The notes under the pieces were generated by a model. It was not told the origin of the DNA, did no database searches, and worked only from the letters and a program-made list of their open reading frames with translations. This document shows positions 8,101-10,011 of a stretch of 10,011 nt of DNA, piece by piece; position 1 is the stretch's first letter, and the number at the start of each line of letters is the position of its first letter. A program made the position numbers and the translations under genes. The DNA comes from Tidjanibacter sp. (lineage in GTDB: Bacteria; Bacteroidota; Bacteroidia; Bacteroidales; Rikenellaceae). The DNA lies in assembly GCA_017547065.1 (NCBI GenBank), contig JAFYRC010000266.1, positions 1 through 10,011 of the forward strand, read 5' to 3'.

Positions 8101-8293
8101 CGGTATGTTGCCCCTGATGTTCGCAACGGGTGTAGGTGCTAATGGTAACATCTCCATTGGTGTGGGTACTGTGGGCGGTATGCTCATCGGTACCATCGCA
8201 CTGCTCTTTGTGGTACCCGCTCTGTTCATCATCTTCCAGACCATCGAGGAGAAGGTTATGCCCAAGAGAGAAAAACCCCAAATTACCGAGTAA
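5156..8293 (+). CDS. RND multidrug efflux transporter, AcrB/HAE1 family
   Basis: The inner-membrane proton/substrate antiporter of the operon: 1045 residues, close to AcrB (1049). Seen: TM1 (about 10-30), then VEQFPEIAPPTVSVSANYSG, the start of the first periplasmic porter domain. TM2-TM6 lie between about 335 and 490 and include the RND signature MGGTTGTFYTQFG (457-469) and LSPALCALLM. After TM7 (about 538-557) come a second large periplasmic loop and TM8-TM12 (about 870-1030). Relay residues aligned to AcrB: Asp405 (D407), Asn406 in place of D408, Lys939 (K940), Arg969 (R971) and Thr976 (T978). The Asp-Asn pair (VVDNAIVVVE) is the one notable departure and also occurs in some other HAE1 groups. 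The ATG at 5156 gives MNIRTFIDRPIFA, a standard family N-terminus. Drugs, bile salts and fatty acids are typical family substrates; the actual one is unknown. Confidence 0.97.
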   Translation: MNIRTFIDRPIFAGVISVIIVLLGGICLVGLPVEQFPEIAPPTVSVSANYSGANAETVQRSVVIPLEEAINGVENMMYMTSSATNNGSASIQIYFRQGTNADMAMVNVQNRIASAQGLLPAEVTRSGVSVRKRQTSRIKTLAVYSPDDSFDERFVSNYLKINIEPRLSRIAGVGEVDVRGADYSLRIWLDPAKMAKYSLMPSDISKVLSEQNLESPTGTLGADSENTFRYVLKYRGRYDREEDYANMVVRAESDGTVLRLKDVAKIELGSMSYDYIGKVNGHPGTTLMISQTSGSNANEIIEAVDKEIEEIRKTLPKGLEIIDLMSTKDFLDASIASVVETLILAIILVVLVVYIFLQSLRSTLIPTLAIIVSLIGTFAFLSVAGFSLNMITLFALVLVIGTVVDNAIVVVEAVQAKFDEGYKSPYLATVDAMKGISSALVATTFVFMAVFIPVCFMGGTTGTFYTQFGLTMAVAVGISLLNSMTLSPALCALLMKPHTVGEDGKMSFSARFHVAFDAGFKGLVNRYKKGVFFILKRRWLAWLLTIAAVGGLFYMLNTTKTGLVPKEDMGSINIDVQTPPGTNLGETVRVMEQIAGRLDAIEQIQAYSYTTGYGMISGAGSSCGMIIVRLTPWEERTDEGDDIDSVIEAIYAATADITSAKIMVFTRGMIPGYGASSGFEIYVQDQKGGSIDDLKSITDNFIVELNRRPEISRATTSFDTKYPQYLLEVDAARCKRNGVSPSDVLGVVSGYVGGTYASNMNRFSKLYRVMVQASADTRLDTEAMNNMFVRNAGGEMSPISQYVTLTRIYGPQSISRFNLFSAISINGQAANGYSSGEAIQAVREVAADVLPAGYGFEFGGMSREEAASGNSTAIIFIICVVFIYLILCALYESIFIPIVVILAVPFGLAGSFLFANMFGLENNIYLQIGLLMLIGLLGKTAILITEYASARRAEGMSIPMAALSAAKARLRAILMTSLTMVFGMLPLMFATGVGANGNISIGVGTVGGMLIGTIALLFVVPALFIIFQTIEEKVMPKREKPQITE

Positions 8294-8322
8294 CCCACAG
8301 CTAACAAATTGGATATTGGACT

Positions 8323-9684
8323 ATGAAAAAAGTACTTAATATAATACTCTGTGTGGCTGTGGCAGCGCTTGTGAGCGGTTGCAGCCTCTACTCCAAGTTT
8401 GAGCGCCCCACGGTGCGTAACCTCCACGAGCTCTATCCTGCCGACACAACCCACAACCGCTTGGCCGACCTGGGTTGGAAGGAGTTTTTCACCGACACCC
8501 TCTTGCAGGGCTACATCGCTCGCGGCTTGGAATACAACATCGACCTTCGTCAGGCCCACGCCAATGTGGCACAGGCCGAGGCTACGCTGGAAGCGGCAAA
8601 ATTGGCCTTCCTGCCCAGCGTTAAGGCTTCGCTGAATGCGACCCTTGGTGGTGGTAGTGGCGACGGCGCAAACTTCTCCTACGACCTCACCCCCTCGGCT
8701 TCGTGGGAGGTGGACGCCTTCGGTAAGTTGCGTAACGCCGAGCGTGGAGCAAAGGCAACCTATGAGGCTACAATGTTCCGCGAGAAGGCCGTAAGGAGTA
8801 AAATCATTGTCACCATTGCCAACTCCTACTATACCCTGCTGATGCTCGACGAACAGCTCAAAACGAGCCGTCGTACGCTCGACACCTGGGAGGAGAACAT
8901 CCGTACACTTACCGCGCTGAAACGTGCCGGTAAGGCCACCGAGGCGGCAGTGTTGCAGGCCAAGGCCAACCGTTACAGCATCGAGGGCTCGGTGCTCACC
9001 CTGGAACGCCAAATCTCCGAGCAGGAGAACGCCCTGGCTACCCTGATGGGTGTGCTGCCCTTCGAGATTGTGCGTGGCACCCTCAAGGAGCAGACCTTCC
9101 CCGAGGAGTTCTCGGTGGGCGTGCCCCTGGAATTGGTGGCCCTGCGTCCCGACGTTAGGGTGGCCGAGGCAGAGCTGGCAACCAAGTTCTACGCCGTAAA
9201 TGAGGCCAAGGCAGCCTTCTACCCCTCCATTACCCTCACCGGCTCGGCAGGTTGGAGCGGCGCAGCAGGTGTGATTGCCAACCCCGGCGATTTCATCCTG
9301 CGAATGGTGGGCGGCATCGTACAGCCCATCTTCGCCAAGGGCACCAATAAGGCCCGCTTGAAGATTGCCGAGGCACAGCAGGAGGCCGCCATTATGCAGT
9401 ATCGCCAGACACTGCTTAATGCCGGTGCAGAGGTTAACAACGCTGTGATGTTGTGGCAGTCGGCCCAGAAACGCCTTGCCATCGACCTCAAACAGGTTGT
9501 GACCCTGCGTGCTGCGGTCTACAACACCCAGCTGCTGATGAAGTATGGCTCGGCGAGCTACCTCGAGGTGCTCACCGCCCAGCAGAACCTGCTGAATGCG
9601 GAGTTGGCGGAGAGTTCCGACCGTTATGCCGAGATTCAGGGTATCATTAGTCTTTATTACGCTCTCGGCGGCGGCACATATTAA
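8323..9684 (+). CDS. Outer-membrane efflux factor lipoprotein, TolC/NodT family
   Basis: The 453-residue outer-membrane channel of the pump, a trimer in this family whose helical tunnel meets the adaptor. The signal peptide ends LVSGC, placing the lipidated cysteine at residue 20, as in NodT-type factors. Two repeated outer-membrane-efflux domains are visible. The first has GLEYNIDLRQAHANVAQAEA with long amphipathic helices (roughly 65-260). The second starts with the family motif LRPDVRVAEAELA (from 274) followed by YPSITLTGSAGW and a second pair of long helices, ending GGGTY. The ATG at 8323 lies 29 bases after the pump stop, so it is the third gene of the same transcript. It has normal length and no frameshift. 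No regulator or fourth component follows; the next 327 bases are repeats. Confidence 0.95.
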   Translation: MKKVLNIILCVAVAALVSGCSLYSKFERPTVRNLHELYPADTTHNRLADLGWKEFFTDTLLQGYIARGLEYNIDLRQAHANVAQAEATLEAAKLAFLPSVKASLNATLGGGSGDGANFSYDLTPSASWEVDAFGKLRNAERGAKATYEATMFREKAVRSKIIVTIANSYYTLLMLDEQLKTSRRTLDTWEENIRTLTALKRAGKATEAAVLQAKANRYSIEGSVLTLERQISEQENALATLMGVLPFEIVRGTLKEQTFPEEFSVGVPLELVALRPDVRVAEAELATKFYAVNEAKAAFYPSITLTGSAGWSGAAGVIANPGDFILRMVGGIVQPIFAKGTNKARLKIAEAQQEAAIMQYRQTLLNAGAEVNNAVMLWQSAQKRLAIDLKQVVTLRAAVYNTQLLMKYGSASYLEVLTAQQNLLNAELAESSDRYAEIQGIISLYYALGGGTY

Positions 9685-9723
9685 AGTGATTTATTGCGGG
9701 TAAATTTCGCACCGCACTGCGAT

Positions 9724-9768
9724 AAGCGGAGCTCCTCATTTACGTTTAGTAAACTGCGGACTCCGCTT
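9724..9768. repeat. 45-base imperfect inverted repeat, possible operon terminator or dispersed repeat
   Basis: Outer arms AAGCGGAG (9724-9731) and CTCCGCTT (9761-9768) are exact reverse complements. With one bulged C, TCC/GGA extends the stem. Inside, TTTAC (9739-9743) and GTAAA (9749-9753) form a second hairpin with a 5-base loop. It begins 39 bases after the channel-gene stop, so the transcript end could fold here. There is no T run directly after it; the nearest is 9803-9808. It may therefore be a repeat-type element, with termination a secondary role. Confidence 0.55.
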
Positions 9769-9808
9769 TCTCGTACGCCTTGCATTCGCCTCACTCTCTG
9801 CGTTTTTT

Positions 9809-9843
9809 GTCTAACGTCTAACGACAAACGTCTAACGACAAAC
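9809..9843. repeat. Tandem array of five 7-base units (GTCTAAC/GACAAAC)
   Basis: Exactly 35 bases made of five heptamers in the order GTCTAAC, GTCTAAC, GACAAAC, GTCTAAC, GACAAAC. Two unit types share the pattern GWCWAAC, so the last four units are also two copies of a 14-base repeat. It directly follows a run of six T at 9803-9808. Confidence 0.9.
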
Positions 9844-9862
9844 AGACCCCTCCGGCTTTCAG

Positions 9863-9891
9863 CCACCTCCCCTAACTTAGGGGAGGAGTGG
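9863..9891. repeat. Hairpin element with perfect 10-base arms (CCTCCCCTAA / TTAGGGGAGG)
   Basis: Arms at 9866-9875 and 9877-9886 are exact reverse complements around a single C. Shifting the pairing by one and allowing a two-base bulge adds CCAC (9863-9866) with GTGG (9888-9891). The sequence before it, CCCCTCCGGCTTTCAGCCA, also contains GGCT/AGCC arms around TTC. The form resembles REP-like palindromes between genes. It could also act as a bidirectional transcription end, though no strong T run follows. Confidence 0.7.
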
Positions 9892-9915
9892 TATTGCGGT
9901 TTTCTGTTCCACCCT

Positions 9916-9960
9916 TGCCCTTTCTGCCCTTCTTGCCCTTTCTGCCCTTCTTGCCCTTTC
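9916..9960. repeat. Tandem array of five 9-base units (TGCCCTTTC/TGCCCTTCT)
   Basis: TGCCC recurs every 9 bases at 9916, 9925, 9934, 9943 and 9952. Units alternate TGCCCTTTC and TGCCCTTCT, so the array is also 2.5 copies of an 18-base repeat. The plus strand is entirely pyrimidine except for one G per unit, a strong strand asymmetry. Alternation suggests the 18-base unit was the one amplified. Confidence 0.9.
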
Positions 9961-9994
9961 TCAATTCTCAATTTTCAATTTTCAATTTTCAATT
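9960..9994. repeat. Tandem array of five 7-base units (YTCAATT)
   Basis: Five heptamers without gaps: CTCAATT twice, then TTCAATT three times. On the other strand they read AATTGAG and AATTGAA. The array begins on the last base of the 9-base array, so the two abut exactly. It resembles the short heptamer repeats scattered between genes in many gut bacteria (recalled generally, not searched). Confidence 0.9.
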
Positions 9995-10011
9995 CTGGCC
10001 CAGTATTTGCA

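Larger units (their letters stand above)
9685..10011. other. Gene-free, repeat-rich region after the efflux operon
   Basis: I see no convincing coding sequence here. A 96-codon minus-strand frame exists, but its middle simply translates the 9-base tandem array into repeating Gly-Gln-Glu/Lys and it has no recognisable domain. The stretch is made of consecutive inverted and tandem repeats, listed separately. The outermost right bases (9995-10011) show nothing. Confidence 0.7.

Noticed and set aside
6602..8281. Second long minus-strand open frame (559 codons) opposite the pump gene.
   Set aside because: It has the same His/Gln/Gly-rich composition and no recognisable fold, and it lies wholly within the well-supported pump gene.
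9681..9971. Minus-strand frame of 96 codons in the repeat region.
   Set aside because: Part of it is simply the translated 9-base tandem array, and the rest crosses the hairpin and heptamer repeats. It has no domain.
9809..9994. Possible CRISPR array.
   Set aside because: Units of 7 and 9 bases are contiguous, with no spacers of 25-40 bases between them, and no cas gene is present.

Overview
The window looks like chromosomal DNA of a gut-type Bacteroidales bacterium, possibly Alistipes or another member of the Rikenellaceae (the genus is inference). Three things point there: a promoter of the Bacteroidetes form TTTG-N19-TAnnTTTG upstream of the efflux operon, start codons preceded by A/T-rich sequence instead of clear Shine-Dalgarno motifs, and a gene mix of a secreted heparinase-like enzyme, a menaquinone methyltransferase and an RND pump whose adaptor and outer-membrane channel both carry lipoprotein signals.

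Left part (1-3790), all on the minus strand. In transcription order these are menG/ubiE (3790 to 3095, last methylation of menaquinone synthesis), a secreted or periplasmic alkaline phosphatase (2999 to 1875), and a heparinase II/III-family protein (1849 to beyond base 1; its C-terminal end is cut off by the window). The last two are only 25 bases apart and probably share a transcript. The phosphatase has its own TAnnTTTG element. The heparinase-like gene is open in one continuous minus-strand frame to the window edge.

Centre (3791-3973). This is a divergent control region between menG and the efflux operon. It holds a good promoter for the efflux operon, a weaker candidate for menG, and a perfect 17-base palindrome between them.

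Right part (3974-9684), plus strand. A compact three-gene tripartite efflux operon: adaptor lipoprotein (HlyD/AcrA type), inner-membrane RND pump (AcrB/HAE1 type) and outer-membrane factor (TolC/NodT type), with gaps of 18 and 29 bases. Together they would form an envelope-spanning, proton-driven exporter. No regulator gene lies next to the operon in this window, and the substrate cannot be told from sequence.

Right edge (9685-10011). No gene is seen. The 327 bases are a mosaic of repeats: a 45-base imperfect inverted repeat, a 5 x 7 base array, a 10-base-arm hairpin, a 5 x 9 base array and a second 5 x 7 base array, end to end. I see no clearly new defence, mobile or RNA system. The points most worth checking are the repeat cluster, the Asp-Asn variant of the pump's proton-relay motif, the phosphatase/heparinase gene pair and the palindrome in the divergent promoter region.
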